DNA of 41,612 bases from DATFHX01 sp035247945 (GCA_035247945.1 DATFHX010000027.1:1-41612), one strand, 5' to 3'; positions 31,053-40,030 are shown, counted from the stretch's first letter. Made by a program: numbers and translations. The notes: generated by a model from the letters alone, not told the origin.

Positions 31053-32513
31053 GTGAGCCACGCGCTTTACCGTAAATACCGAAGCAAATCGCTCGATGAG
31101 ATCGTCGGACAGTCCCATGTCACGACAATTCTTGCGCGTGCCCTCGCCGCAGGCAGGGTGGCACACGCATACCTCCTTACCGGGCCACGAGGCATCGGAA
31201 AGACCTCGATTGCCCGTATCCTTGCTCATGAAATCAACGGGCTTCCCTATGCAAACGATGAAACGCATCTCGATATCATCGAAATTGACGCCGCAAGCAA
31301 TAACGGTGTCGAAGATGTCCGCGACCTTCGTGATAAAGTACAAGTTGCACCGGTGGCAGCAAAGAAGAAAGTGTACATTATTGACGAGGTGCACATGCTC
31401 TCCAAAGCGGCCTTTAATGCACTCCTCAAAACACTCGAGGAGCCACCTGAGCATGCTGTCTTTATCCTTGCAACTACCGATGTAGAAAAGCTCCCGGCGA
31501 CAATTATTAGCCGCACGCAGCGATTCAGTCTTAGAGCTATCACTACAAACGATGCGATCAAACACCTAAGCCACATTGCAAAGAGTGAAGGCATTGCCAT
31601 TGATGATGACGCACTCGAGCTTATCGCTCAGCGCGGCGACGGAAGCTTCCGAGACAGTATCAGTCTACTTGACCAGCTGCAGCATCTTACTGACGGAGCT
31701 CCGATTACCCGTGAACTGATCGAGCAGTCTCTTGGACTTGCGCCAAATCAGCTGGTGAGCGAACTCATCGACGCACACGAGGCACGTGACCTCGCGCGTA
31801 TTATTACACTCATTGACCAAAGCGAAAAGAGTGGCGCCAGCGCAAGTGTCCTTGCGGCACAACTCGTTGATACGGTTCGACGAAGCGTTGCATCGCGCCC
31901 TCGGCTTATTCCACTACTCGACCAGCTACTCGATGTTCCAAAATCATCACAGCCGCATATAAAACTCCTTACCGTTCTTGCAAAGGATGCAACGCCCAAA
32001 CAGCAAAATGCCGCGCTCGCATCTCCAACTGCAAGCGTCAGTGCGTCACTCGAAGACCTTTCAGCACTCGCAACAACACCGGTTCGCGTCGCCCCAGCCG
32101 CACCACAAGCCCAAACGGCCAAATCAGCTCCGGCGCCGGCCAAGAATAAACCAGAAAAGGCACCGAGTACACCAGCACCCGCTCCAGAGCATGAGATTAC
32201 ACCTCTTGGCGCTTTTGACTGGGACGCAGTGCTTGCGCACCTTAAAGAGCATTCTGTTGCAACGTACAGCGTTGTTTCAAAATGCACCCCTGAAGTAAAA
32301 GGCGATACGCTCATTCTCTATACTATGAATCCGTTCTATAAGAAGAAACTGGACGATGCAAAATATCGGTTTACACTGGTAGATTCGCTCAAGGCAACGG
32401 GTGCCGGTACGCCTCTTGTTGATACTATCGGGACGCCACCTCCTCCTAAAGATGAGACAGCCGCCGCTGTTGCTGCTATTATGGGTGGAGGAGAAGAGGT
32501 GAGCGTCGATTAG
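31053..32513 (+). CDS. dnaX: DNA polymerase III subunit gamma/tau, lacking the zinc module
   Basis: 486-aa clamp-loader ATPase. GTG 31053 has GAAGGGGAG upstream and a promoter TATAAT at 31017-31022. Walker A is GPRGIGKTS (K50), Walker B VYIIDEVH, then AFNALLKTLEEPPEHAVFILATT and the SRC/arginine-finger region IISRTQRFSLR (Cys replaced by Thr). The Cys4 zinc module normally inserted after Walker A, before the LIEIDAAS motif, is missing: INGLPYANDETH runs straight into LDIIEIDAAS. A Pro/Ala-rich linker (about 340-385) leads to a C-terminal tau-like domain of about 100 aa. dnaB follows after 25 nt. Confidence 0.95.
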   Translation: MSHALYRKYRSKSLDEIVGQSHVTTILARALAAGRVAHAYLLTGPRGIGKTSIARILAHEINGLPYANDETHLDIIEIDAASNNGVEDVRDLRDKVQVAPVAAKKKVYIIDEVHMLSKAAFNALLKTLEEPPEHAVFILATTDVEKLPATIISRTQRFSLRAITTNDAIKHLSHIAKSEGIAIDDDALELIAQRGDGSFRDSISLLDQLQHLTDGAPITRELIEQSLGLAPNQLVSELIDAHEARDLARIITLIDQSEKSGASASVLAAQLVDTVRRSVASRPRLIPLLDQLLDVPKSSQPHIKLLTVLAKDATPKQQNAALASPTASVSASLEDLSALATTPVRVAPAAPQAQTAKSAPAPAKNKPEKAPSTPAPAPEHEITPLGAFDWDAVLAHLKEHSVATYSVVSKCTPEVKGDTLILYTMNPFYKKKLDDAKYRFTLVDSLKATGAGTPLVDTIGTPPPPKDETAAAVAAIMGGGEEVSVD

Positions 32514-32538
32514 ACGTTCGGTAAAAGTGTAGAAGTTC

Positions 32539-33885
32539 ATGGCAACGAGAGATATTCCCGCGGGCAAAATCCCGCCACAAAACCTAGACGCCGAGAAGAG
32601 TCTCATCGGCGCCGTTTTGATTGACGAAGAAACCCTTGCAGACATCTCTGAACATGTCGGCGCAAAAGACTTCTACGATAAACGTCACGCGGCCATCTAT
32701 AGCGCTATGATCCGTCTTTATGAGCGTCATAAGCCAGTGGATCTGCTCACCTTAACAGACGAGCTTAATAAAAAAGATGAGCTTGAGATGATTGGCGGTC
32801 AAGGCTACCTCACGGAACTCACCAACTACGTTCCAACCGCGGCACACGCCGAAACCTACGCCGAGATGGTGGCGCAAAAAGCGATTCGTCGTCGACTCAT
32901 TAAAGCAAGTAGCGAAATCAATGAGCTTGGATATGCCGAAGATTCAGATGTCCAAGAGCTTCTTCAAAAAGCCGAGCAGGAGCTATTTAGCGTGAGTGAT
33001 CAGTCACTCAAACAAGATCTTGTGAGCATTGAACAAATCCTTACCGACAGCTTCGACCGCATGGAAGAACTTCACCGCAACAAGGGTGCGCTTCGTGGTA
33101 TTCGCACCGGCTGGCGCGACCTCGATAACATGACCGCAGGTCTTCAGCGAAGCGACCTTATCATTCTCGCTGCCCGTCCAGCCATGGGTAAGACGACTCT
33201 TGTGACAAACCTTGCTTACAACGTAGCAACTGTCGCAAAACAGCCTGTGCTATTCTTCAGCCTTGAGATGAGTAAAGAGCAACTTGTCGACCGTATGCTC
33301 GCCGATGCATCTGGAGTCGACGCATGGAATATTCGTACGGGTAACCTCTCTGACGAAGACTTCAGCAAGCTCAGTGAAGCGATGGGGGAGATGGCTGAAG
33401 CACCGATCTATCTCGACGATACACCAGGACTCTCGACAATGGACATGCGCACCAAAGCACGGCGTGCCGCACACGACGCGCCCCTGGGGCTAATCATCGT
33501 CGACTACCTCCAACTTATGCAGGGATCAGGAAAAAGTGATGGAAACCGCGTACAGGAGGTGAGTGAAATCTCTCGTGGACTCAAGCTTATTGCCAGGGAG
33601 CTTAACGTACCCGTAATCGCCCTCTCGCAGCTCTCCCGCTCCGTAGAAAACCGTAGCCCACAGATCCCACAACTTGCCGACCTCCGTGAATCAGGATCCA
33701 TCGAGCAAGATGCCGACATTGTCATGTTCATCTACCGTGAAGCGTACTATAACCCCGAAACAGAGCGTGAGAACATTACCGACCTTATTATCGCTAAGCA
33801 CCGTAACGGACCAGTTGGTAAAGTCGAATTATACTTCCACCCAGAGCGACTTCGATTTATGTCACTCGATAAAACGCACGATTAG
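32539..33885 (+). CDS. dnaB: Replicative DNA helicase DnaB
   Basis: 448 aa, usual length. The N-terminal DnaB domain (PPQNLDAEKSLIGAVLID...HAAIYSAMIRLYE) is followed by a linker and the RecA-like ATPase with Walker A ARPAMGKTT (K218), FFSLEMSKEQLVDRM, Walker B LIIVDYLQLM and the C-terminal QLADLRESGSIEQDADIVMFIYR. The hexamer unwinds the parental duplex at the replication fork. No intein is present. It lies immediately downstream of dnaX, probably in one transcript, with only weak ribosome-binding sequence (AGAAG) before ATG 32539. Confidence 0.97.
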   Translation: MATRDIPAGKIPPQNLDAEKSLIGAVLIDEETLADISEHVGAKDFYDKRHAAIYSAMIRLYERHKPVDLLTLTDELNKKDELEMIGGQGYLTELTNYVPTAAHAETYAEMVAQKAIRRRLIKASSEINELGYAEDSDVQELLQKAEQELFSVSDQSLKQDLVSIEQILTDSFDRMEELHRNKGALRGIRTGWRDLDNMTAGLQRSDLIILAARPAMGKTTLVTNLAYNVATVAKQPVLFFSLEMSKEQLVDRMLADASGVDAWNIRTGNLSDEDFSKLSEAMGEMAEAPIYLDDTPGLSTMDMRTKARRAAHDAPLGLIIVDYLQLMQGSGKSDGNRVQEVSEISRGLKLIARELNVPVIALSQLSRSVENRSPQIPQLADLRESGSIEQDADIVMFIYREAYYNPETERENITDLIIAKHRNGPVGKVELYFHPERLRFMSLDKTHD

Positions 33886-33892
33886 CATATGC

Positions 33893-33898
33893 TATAAT
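33893..33898 (+). promoter_or_regulatory. Extended -10 TGCTATAAT
   Basis: Perfect TGN-TATAAT, 12 nt before ATG 33911, predicting a leader of about 6 nt and no Shine-Dalgarno. Confidence 0.65.
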
Positions 33899-33910
33899 CG
33901 TAAGTAATTT

Positions 33911-35368
33911 ATGACACGCAAAATAACCGATTATTTCTTGTATCGATGGCGTTATATCCTGGGGTATGTAGGGATTGGGCTTGTTTTCACGGCACTCCTT
34001 GTTATGGCAGGATTCTTCGTACCTGGCGGCCTTTCTGAAGCCGAAATGCGGTCAGTTGTTGCAAGTAGCAACATTACACTTTCCTTTACTCAGTTCGATC
34101 CATCGTCAATTATCGATCTTCCGTACCACCTCCTGCAGCGCATAAGCATCGACCTCTTCGGTATAAGCAACATCAGTATCAAACTCCCTTCACTGATTCT
34201 CGGCGCACTTTCGACCTTTGGAATGCTCATACTCCTTCGAATATGGTTCCAGCGTAACGTAGCAGTTATCACGACCGCTTTAACACTTACGACAGGACAG
34301 TTCCTCTATGCCACCCAGAGCGGTACACCTGGGATCATCTACATCTTCTGGTCGATCTGGCTCCTCGTTTCAGCAACACTTGTCGCTCGTCGATCAAAGT
34401 GGTCACTCTTCTGGAAGATCGCATTCTTTGCCATTGCCGCACTAAGTCTCTACACCCAGCTCAGTATCTACATTCTCATTGCGCTTCTTGGCGCGATCAT
34501 ATTCCATCCACACCTTCGATTCCTTGTACGGCAACTCTCTAAAGCCCGCCTCACGCTCGCCTTTATATGTTCACTCATCCTCCTTATCCCGCTCGGATAC
34601 GCAATCATTAAACAACCTTCAGTTGGGCTAACGCTTCTTGGCATCCCAACAACCAGCCCTGATATTCAAGCAAACGCTCTTCAGCTCGTGCGTCAATATT
34701 TTGACTTCACAACCCTCAGCAGCGGAACTATGGTAACACCTATTTACGGACTTGGCTCAGCTGCTCTCATTCTCCTTGGAATCTTCAGACTCGCAACCGC
34801 AAAGTACACCGTTCGAAGTTATCTTCTTACCGCGTGGGCTGTACTTCTTATACCAATTCTCCTCCTTAACCCACGCTTCATTAACATCACCTTCGTTCCA
34901 ATCCTTCTTCTCATTGCAATGGGCATTAGCACGCTTATTGGTAACTGGTATCAGCTCTTTCCGAGGAACCCTTACGCGCGTGTTGCCGGCCTTCTCCCGC
35001 TCGCTATCCTTATTGGAGGAATGGTGCTTTCTGGCGTCGACCGATATATGTACGGGTATCAGTATGACCCCAACACGGTAAGTAACTTCTCGAAGGACTT
35101 ATCACTTCTTCGTACGGCCCTAAAGAGTAATAACGGTGCACCAATCCGCATCGTTGCAGCCTCCGACGAAGCACCCTTTTACCAGGCGGTTGCAAAGCAC
35201 TCAAAAAACGTTACTGTATCAAATACAGTGGTTGGCCCAGGGTCGGCTATCGTCACTCGAGCTTCATACCTTACGAGCAAACCAGCAGGACTGCCAACTG
35301 AAATTATCACAAACGGGCGCGTTAACGATGCGGACCGGTTCTACCTCTACAAAACTGATACTAAATAG
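33911..35368 (+). CDS. GT-C type membrane glycosyltransferase-like protein (PMT/ArnT-like)
   Basis: 485 aa with about ten to eleven membrane helices. The first extracytoplasmic loop reads GLSEAEMRSVVAS...IIDLPYHLLQRISIDLFGISNISIKLPSLILG, matching the plan of family 39/83-type GT-C enzymes (acidic residue after helix 1, D-x-P-x-x-Y/H, then RLPS/KLPS before helix 2). The usual DE is SE-AE here. Such enzymes transfer sugars from polyprenyl carriers to proteins or lipids on the outer face. A soluble C-terminal tail of about 110 aa follows the last helix. Its own promoter lies at the end of dnaB. Confidence 0.75.
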   Translation: MTRKITDYFLYRWRYILGYVGIGLVFTALLVMAGFFVPGGLSEAEMRSVVASSNITLSFTQFDPSSIIDLPYHLLQRISIDLFGISNISIKLPSLILGALSTFGMLILLRIWFQRNVAVITTALTLTTGQFLYATQSGTPGIIYIFWSIWLLVSATLVARRSKWSLFWKIAFFAIAALSLYTQLSIYILIALLGAIIFHPHLRFLVRQLSKARLTLAFICSLILLIPLGYAIIKQPSVGLTLLGIPTTSPDIQANALQLVRQYFDFTTLSSGTMVTPIYGLGSAALILLGIFRLATAKYTVRSYLLTAWAVLLIPILLLNPRFINITFVPILLLIAMGISTLIGNWYQLFPRNPYARVAGLLPLAILIGGMVLSGVDRYMYGYQYDPNTVSNFSKDLSLLRTALKSNNGAPIRIVAASDEAPFYQAVAKHSKNVTVSNTVVGPGSAIVTRASYLTSKPAGLPTEIITNGRVNDADRFYLYKTDTK

Positions 35369-35370
35369 CG

Positions 35371-35376
35371 TATACT
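35371..35376 (+). promoter_or_regulatory. -10 box TATACT of ybaB-recR
   Basis: TATACT just after the preceding stop; leader of about 24 nt with ACGGAGAC before ATG 35407. Confidence 0.55.
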
Positions 35377-35406
35377 AGAGGAAGTTAAAACCACGGAGAC
35401 TGAATT

Positions 35407-35697
35407 ATGGCATTTGATCAAGTAAAAATGTTAAACCAACTGCGCAAAGCGCAAAAAGACCTCAAAAAGCAGATCGTTGAAGTCGAAGCAGGTGAGGGTG
35501 CTGTTGTTGTTCGCATCAACGGTGAACTTAAGATCCAGAGCGTAAAGATCGACCCAGCACGTGTCGACACAAACGACATCGAAGAGCTCGAACACTGGAT
35601 TGAAATTGCAATGCGCGACGGTATGGCAAAAGCTCAAGAACTTGCGGCTGAAAAAATGAAGCCTCTTATGGGCGGACTCGGCAACCTAGGCCTCTAG
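35407..35697 (+). CDS. ybaB: YbaB/EbfC family nucleoid-associated protein
   Basis: 96-aa DNA-binding dimer-forming protein. The typical plan is a long N-terminal helix (FDQVKMLNQLRKAQKDLKKQI), a central beta hairpin (GAVVVRINGELKIQSVKIDP) and a C-terminal helix (WIEIAMRDGMAKAQELAAEKM) with a glycine-rich end. ybaB followed by recR is a widely conserved pair; here recR starts 8 nt downstream. The precise role is unknown, with nucleoid structuring or recombination proposed. Confidence 0.95.
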   Translation: MAFDQVKMLNQLRKAQKDLKKQIVEVEAGEGAVVVRINGELKIQSVKIDPARVDTNDIEELEHWIEIAMRDGMAKAQELAAEKMKPLMGGLGNLGL

Positions 35698-35705
35698 GAC
35701 ATCCC

Positions 35706-36323
35706 TTGGCGACAACAATCCTTCCTTCGGCTTTAATAAAGGCAATTGAAGAACTGGGGCGGCTCCCCGGTGTTGGTGCGCGTACCGCAGAACGGTACGC
35801 CTACTTTCTGCTGCGCGCCGATGCGCACACTGCTTCAAAGATGGCAAGTGCACTTGCAGGCCTCCACTCGGGAGTGAAGACATGCCCTGTAACCTTTGCC
35901 CTCATTGACCCAGATCAGGAAGTCTCGCCACTTTATAGCGATCCTAGTCGCGATAAGCACGTCGTGGCGGTTGTCGAGGAACCCCTCGACATTGTTGCAC
36001 TTGAGCGAACCGCTCAGTTCCACGGCACCTATCATGTGCTCGGAGGAGCAATTTCACCAATCGATGGCATTGGCCCAGAACAGCTTCACATTCCAGAGCT
36101 TATGGAGCGAATCAAGAATGACGAAGTTGAAGAAATCATTATCGCTACAAATGCGAGCGTCGAAGGGGAGTCAACCGCACTATTCCTCCAACGCTACATC
36201 AGCGACGCTGGAATAACCGTTAAGATGACCCGTCTTGCACGAGGCATTCCTGTTGGCGTTGATCTTGAATACGCCGATCAAATTACCCTAACACATGCGC
36301 TCGAGGGACGCAGAGTATTATAG
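35706..36323 (+). CDS. recR: Recombination protein RecR with degenerate zinc finger
   Basis: 205 aa. TTG 35706 is the start, with AGGA overlapping the ybaB stop 6 nt upstream. The helix-hairpin-helix (IEELGRLPGVGARTAERYAYFLL) and the Toprim domain (VVAVVEEPLDIVALERT...YHVLGG, and EIIIATNASVEGESTALFL) are normal. The Cys4 zinc finger between them is lost: its positions read C60, T63, S74 and Y77, so only one cysteine remains. RecR loads RecA with RecO/RecF during gap repair. The architecture is intact otherwise, and the missing zinc site parallels that in DnaX. Confidence 0.94.
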   Translation: MATTILPSALIKAIEELGRLPGVGARTAERYAYFLLRADAHTASKMASALAGLHSGVKTCPVTFALIDPDQEVSPLYSDPSRDKHVVAVVEEPLDIVALERTAQFHGTYHVLGGAISPIDGIGPEQLHIPELMERIKNDEVEEIIIATNASVEGESTALFLQRYISDAGITVKMTRLARGIPVGVDLEYADQITLTHALEGRRVL

Positions 36324-36350
36324 CTCCGCAGTGTGCGGTTTACTATATGC

Positions 36351-36356
36351 TACACT
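36351..36356 (+). promoter_or_regulatory. Extended -10 TGCTACACT
   Basis: TGC-TACACT 8 nt before ATG 36365, predicting a leader of only about 2 nt. Confidence 0.5.
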
Positions 36357-36364
36357 TATAGACA

Positions 36365-37357
36365 ATGAATCAATCAGCAATCTCACTTATCACTGACGCC
36401 AAGCATGCCATCGTCATCCAGGCAGAAAATCCAGATGGCGATAGTCTTGGCAGTAGTCTCGCACTCGAAGAGATCCTGAGCGATCTAGGGAAGAAAGTAA
36501 CACTTTACTGTCCTGTAGAGATTCCAAAGTACATGCGCTATATCCAAGGATGGGACCGCGTCGTTAGTGATTTTGATACACACGCCGATCTCGCCATTAT
36601 TGTTGATACCAAGGCAGATGTGCTCCTTTCAAAAGTACTTGAAACTCCAGGCGTTCGCCACTTCCTCGAATCACATCCCGTGCTCGTTATCGACCACCAT
36701 ACAACGCCGTCCACGCTCAGTTTTGAGCATACACTCGTTACAGCTGACGCAGTCGCTACAAGTGAGGTGCTTTATAGCATCGCAGTGGAAGCAGACTGGC
36801 CGATAAATGAACGTGCAGCAGAAAATATGCTCGTCGCTATACTTTCTGACAGCCTCGGGCTTACTACACAGAATGTCACCCCCAACACCTTCTTCGTAGC
36901 CGGAAAGCTTACCGAACTTGGTGCTTCATCGGCAGATATCGAATCAAGACGACGTGAATTCATGAAAAAGCCGCAGGATATTCTTCGCTATAAAGGTGAG
37001 CTCATCGAGCGGATCGAATACCTTCTAGATGGTAAACTCGCTATTGTCCACATTCCATGGGAAGATATTCAGCAGTATAGCGATAAATACAATCCAAGCG
37101 TACTCGTACTCGACGAGATGCGTCTCGTCGAAGGCGTTGAACTTGCCGTTGCCATTAAGACGTACCCAGACGGGAAACTTACTGGAAAGCTTCGTGCGAA
37201 TATTCCTGTCGCTGAGACAGTCGCAGCCTACTTTGGTGGCGGTGGTCACGCATATGCCGCAGGCTTTCGCGTTCATGAAGAATACGATACAATTATCTCA
37301 GAACTTGTAACAGCAACGGACAAAGCCCTTCGTGAGTATCAGCCAGCCTCGTTTTAA
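36365..37357 (+). CDS. nrnA: DHH-DHHA1 phosphoesterase (NrnA-like nanoRNase/PAP phosphatase)
   Basis: 330 aa. NrnA-type enzymes degrade very short RNAs and hydrolyse 3'-phosphoadenosine 5'-phosphate with Mn. Motifs: I is AENPDGDSLGS (residues 20-30), in which D24 and D26 are kept but the usual His three residues before Pro is A20; II is LAIIVDTKAD; III is VIDHHTTP (DHH); and the C-terminal DHHA1 domain has FGGGGHAYAAGF. The missing motif I His, normally a metal ligand, may change activity. No Shine-Dalgarno; near-leaderless spacing. A GCGGTGC/GCACCGC hairpin (37369-37385) follows the stop. Confidence 0.88.
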   Translation: MNQSAISLITDAKHAIVIQAENPDGDSLGSSLALEEILSDLGKKVTLYCPVEIPKYMRYIQGWDRVVSDFDTHADLAIIVDTKADVLLSKVLETPGVRHFLESHPVLVIDHHTTPSTLSFEHTLVTADAVATSEVLYSIAVEADWPINERAAENMLVAILSDSLGLTTQNVTPNTFFVAGKLTELGASSADIESRRREFMKKPQDILRYKGELIERIEYLLDGKLAIVHIPWEDIQQYSDKYNPSVLVLDEMRLVEGVELAVAIKTYPDGKLTGKLRANIPVAETVAAYFGGGGHAYAAGFRVHEEYDTIISELVTATDKALREYQPASF

Positions 37358-37430
37358 TCCCTGTATCTGCGGTGCTTAGCACCGCCCGTTTCACGTACTC
37401 TACTACGCTTAAAACGAAAGGGAAGTAGCC

Positions 37431-38891
37431 ATGCCGCTTACACTCCACAATACGCTCACTAAAAAAACAGAAGTCTTTACTCCACTAAGCGGAAATCATG
37501 TCACGCTCTACACGTGTGGACCAACCGTATATCACTACCTGACTGTAGGTAACTGGACTGCTTATATTTATTGGGATATCCTCGTACGAACACTCCGCGC
37601 AGATGGATACGACGTAACCCGGGTCATGAATATTACCGACGTTGGACACCTCGTAAGCGACGAAGACGAAGGGGAAGACAAACTCGAAAAAGGCGCGAAG
37701 AGAGAAGGGAAGACCGCGTGGGAGATTGCCAAGTTCTACGCCGATGACTTTAAGGCTGGAATGAAGAAGCTCAATATGATCGCCCCCGAGTATCTTACTC
37801 CCGCGACAGAATATATCCCCCAGCAGCTCGACCTCGTTCGCACACTAAAAGAAAAAGGATATACCTACCAGATCACAGACGGCATCTACTTCGATAGTTC
37901 TAAATTCCCAACGTATGCAGACTTTGCCGGGCTCGATCTTGCCGCACAAAGAGCGGGTGCACGAGTTGAGTTCAACCCAGAGAAGCGCAACCCGAGCGAC
38001 TTTGCACTTTGGAAATTCACCCCCAAAGGAACCAAGCGCGACATGGAGTGGGAAACTCCCGGAGACCTTCTCGATCCACCTTCTAAGAAAAAGGTAATGG
38101 GCTTCCCTGGATGGCATATTGAATGTTCTGCAATGGCAATGAACCTACTTGGTGAAACAATCGATATTCATACCGGCGGTATAGATCACATTCCTGTTCA
38201 CCATACGAATGAAATCGCACAGTCCGAATCTGCCAGCGGAAAACAATTTGCTCGCTACTGGGTACACAGTAACCACATCAAAGTAAATGGTACGAAGATC
38301 AGCAAAAGTCTTGGTAACGGCTACACGCTACAAGATCTTGCCAAGAAACACTTCGAACCAATGGATCTTCGTATGCTTATTTTACAAGGCCAATATAGTA
38401 ACGAAGGGAACTTTACATTCGAGAATCTGACGGCTGCAAAGAACAGACTTCACAATTGGCGCAATATGGCTGCACTTCGCCACCAAACGTACGACACGAT
38501 AGACAGTGATGATGATAAAGAGGTCGTCCTCGTAGCAGCACGAAGCGCAATGCTTGAGGCACTCAACGACAACCTCAATACTCCCGAAGCGCTTCGTATC
38601 GTCGATGAGTCATTTTCTCGACTCGATCGAGTTACCTCTATTAATCAACATGGTCTTCTGGAGATGCTTGAAGCAATTGACGAGCTACTTGGGCTCAACC
38701 TCCTCGGTACAACACCAGACATTGATGACAACACTAAGGCAATCATCGTAAAGCGTGAACGAGCCCGCGAAGAGAAGGATTGGGCGCTGTCAGACCAGCT
38801 CAGGGATGAGCTCGCAGAAAAGCACCACATCACAGTCCGAGATACGGCAAGCGGCACAATCTGGGAATACGCAGAAAAGAAGTCTAGGTAA
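37431..38891 (+). CDS. cysS: Cysteinyl-tRNA synthetase with altered HIGH motif
   Basis: 486 aa. It charges tRNA-Cys in the cytoplasm. AAAGGGAAG lies 7 nt before ATG 37431. Zinc ligands are conserved: C29 (YTCGPTVY), C232 (GWHIECSAMAM), H257 and E261 (HIPVHHTNE), matching E. coli C28, C209, H234 and E238. KMSKS is KISKS (289-293). The HIGH signature, normally HIGN in this family, is T38-V39-G40-N41: the first His is Thr. The C-terminal DALR-type helical region is present. The gene ends in a hairpin shared with the convergent AI-2E family gene. Confidence 0.95.
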   Translation: MPLTLHNTLTKKTEVFTPLSGNHVTLYTCGPTVYHYLTVGNWTAYIYWDILVRTLRADGYDVTRVMNITDVGHLVSDEDEGEDKLEKGAKREGKTAWEIAKFYADDFKAGMKKLNMIAPEYLTPATEYIPQQLDLVRTLKEKGYTYQITDGIYFDSSKFPTYADFAGLDLAAQRAGARVEFNPEKRNPSDFALWKFTPKGTKRDMEWETPGDLLDPPSKKKVMGFPGWHIECSAMAMNLLGETIDIHTGGIDHIPVHHTNEIAQSESASGKQFARYWVHSNHIKVNGTKISKSLGNGYTLQDLAKKHFEPMDLRMLILQGQYSNEGNFTFENLTAAKNRLHNWRNMAALRHQTYDTIDSDDDKEVVLVAARSAMLEALNDNLNTPEALRIVDESFSRLDRVTSINQHGLLEMLEAIDELLGLNLLGTTPDIDDNTKAIIVKRERAREEKDWALSDQLRDELAEKHHITVRDTASGTIWEYAEKKSR

Positions 38892-38904
38892 TCCTAGACT
38901 TCTT
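38877..38904. terminator. Hairpin shared by the convergent ends of cysS and the AI-2E-family gene
   Basis: Perfect 12-bp stem AAGAAGTCTAGG and complement with loop TAAT. The loop contains the cysS stop codon, and the arms encode the last residues of both proteins. There is no long T tract. Confidence 0.65.
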
Positions 38905-40030
38905 CGCCTTGTAATTTCTTAACAAGCTTCGCCATAGGTCGTTCACTCTTTTCGCGGTTACGCCTAGCTCTTGTAAGATAATCTTCGAGAAGCACTTTTA
39001 TACAACCAGCGATTGGGATTGAGATAATACCCCCGGCAAGTCCAAACACGTAAATTCCTACGGTAACCGAAACAAGTACAGCAAGCGGAGAAAGTTCAAC
39101 GCGCTTCGACTGAATCGTTGGTGAGATAAAGTTGTTCTCAATCTGCTGGTACACGATAAAGTAGATGCCAAAGATCACTCCAGCAGTAAGATTATTAGCA
39201 ACAAGAAGCAAGGTAATGATAACGCCACCAATTGTCGCTCCAAACATTGGGATGAGCGATAGGATAAATGCAATCGCTACCGCAGGAAGGGCGAGGTTTG
39301 CAGATACCTCAGGAAAGGCGAGACTAAGCAGGAACACTGCGATACCAGTTGCAAGCGAACCGATGGTTGAGACTGTAAGTTGACCCGTGACATATCCAGT
39401 AACGACCGTATACATACGGTGAATAAGCGCACGGTGCGCTTCCATTCGTTCCTCGTCATTGTAGACACCCCAAAGGCGCTTGAGCCACATTGGGCCTTCA
39501 ATGAGCATAAGGAACGAAAGTACAATCACAAGGAACGATGAGCCGACCGTAGAAGCTACCGAGCCAACGCCAGAAAGCACGTTCTGGCCAATTCCTGCCG
39601 CCCAACCAGCAAATCCTTCTTTAATTGAATTTACCGCACTATCTATTTGCGGCTGAAGCTGGTACTTGGAAATAAGTCCATCGAGCCCATGCGTTTGTGT
39701 TGTCGCTTCATTAACAAGTGAAGGGATCGTATCGAAGAACTTCATCGTCTGTTGCACAATCGGCGGAACTACAAGGAATAGGATGACGAAGAGAAACGCG
39801 ATCACTATCAGGAAGGCAATCGCGGTTCCACCGACACGACTCTTATGAGGAAGATACTTCGCTAAGTAGCTTACCGGTGCGTTAAGTGCAAGTGCGAGGA
39901 AGAGTGCAGTCGCAATAAGAATTAAGGCATCTCGAGCACTATAAATTGCGAGAATCACGAACGTAAATGCAATGACCACCAGCCAGAAACGAATAAAGGT
40001 TTTTGTATCGATCTCAATCTTAACTTTCAT
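38894..40030 (-). CDS. AI-2E family transporter (PerM-like permease)
   Basis: 378-aa polytopic membrane protein of the AI-2E/PerM family. It has an N-terminal pair of helices, FLALALNAPVSYLAKYLPHKSRVGGTAIAFL, a long amphipathic periplasm-side segment (about residues 95-150), and the family block YVTGQLTVSTIGSLATGIAVFLL followed by QQIENNFISPTIQSKRVELSPLAVLVSV. Members export or exchange small molecules or ions; the substrate here is unknown. ATG 40030 lies exactly 6 nt after an extended -10 TGA-TATAAT (minus strand, 40045-40037), so the transcript is predicted to be leaderless. Confidence 0.9.
   Translation of the reverse strand: MKVKIEIDTKTFIRFWLVVIAFTFVILAIYSARDALILIATALFLALALNAPVSYLAKYLPHKSRVGGTAIAFLIVIAFLFVILFLVVPPIVQQTMKFFDTIPSLVNEATTQTHGLDGLISKYQLQPQIDSAVNSIKEGFAGWAAGIGQNVLSGVGSVASTVGSSFLVIVLSFLMLIEGPMWLKRLWGVYNDEERMEAHRALIHRMYTVVTGYVTGQLTVSTIGSLATGIAVFLLSLAFPEVSANLALPAVAIAFILSLIPMFGATIGGVIITLLLVANNLTAGVIFGIYFIVYQQIENNFISPTIQSKRVELSPLAVLVSVTVGIYVFGLAGGIISIPIAGCIKVLLEDYLTRARRNREKSERPMAKLVKKLQGEEV

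Noticed and set aside
31748..32314. 188-aa minus-strand ORF
   Set aside because: Antisense of the Pro/Ala-rich part of dnaX; composition is an artefact of that linker.
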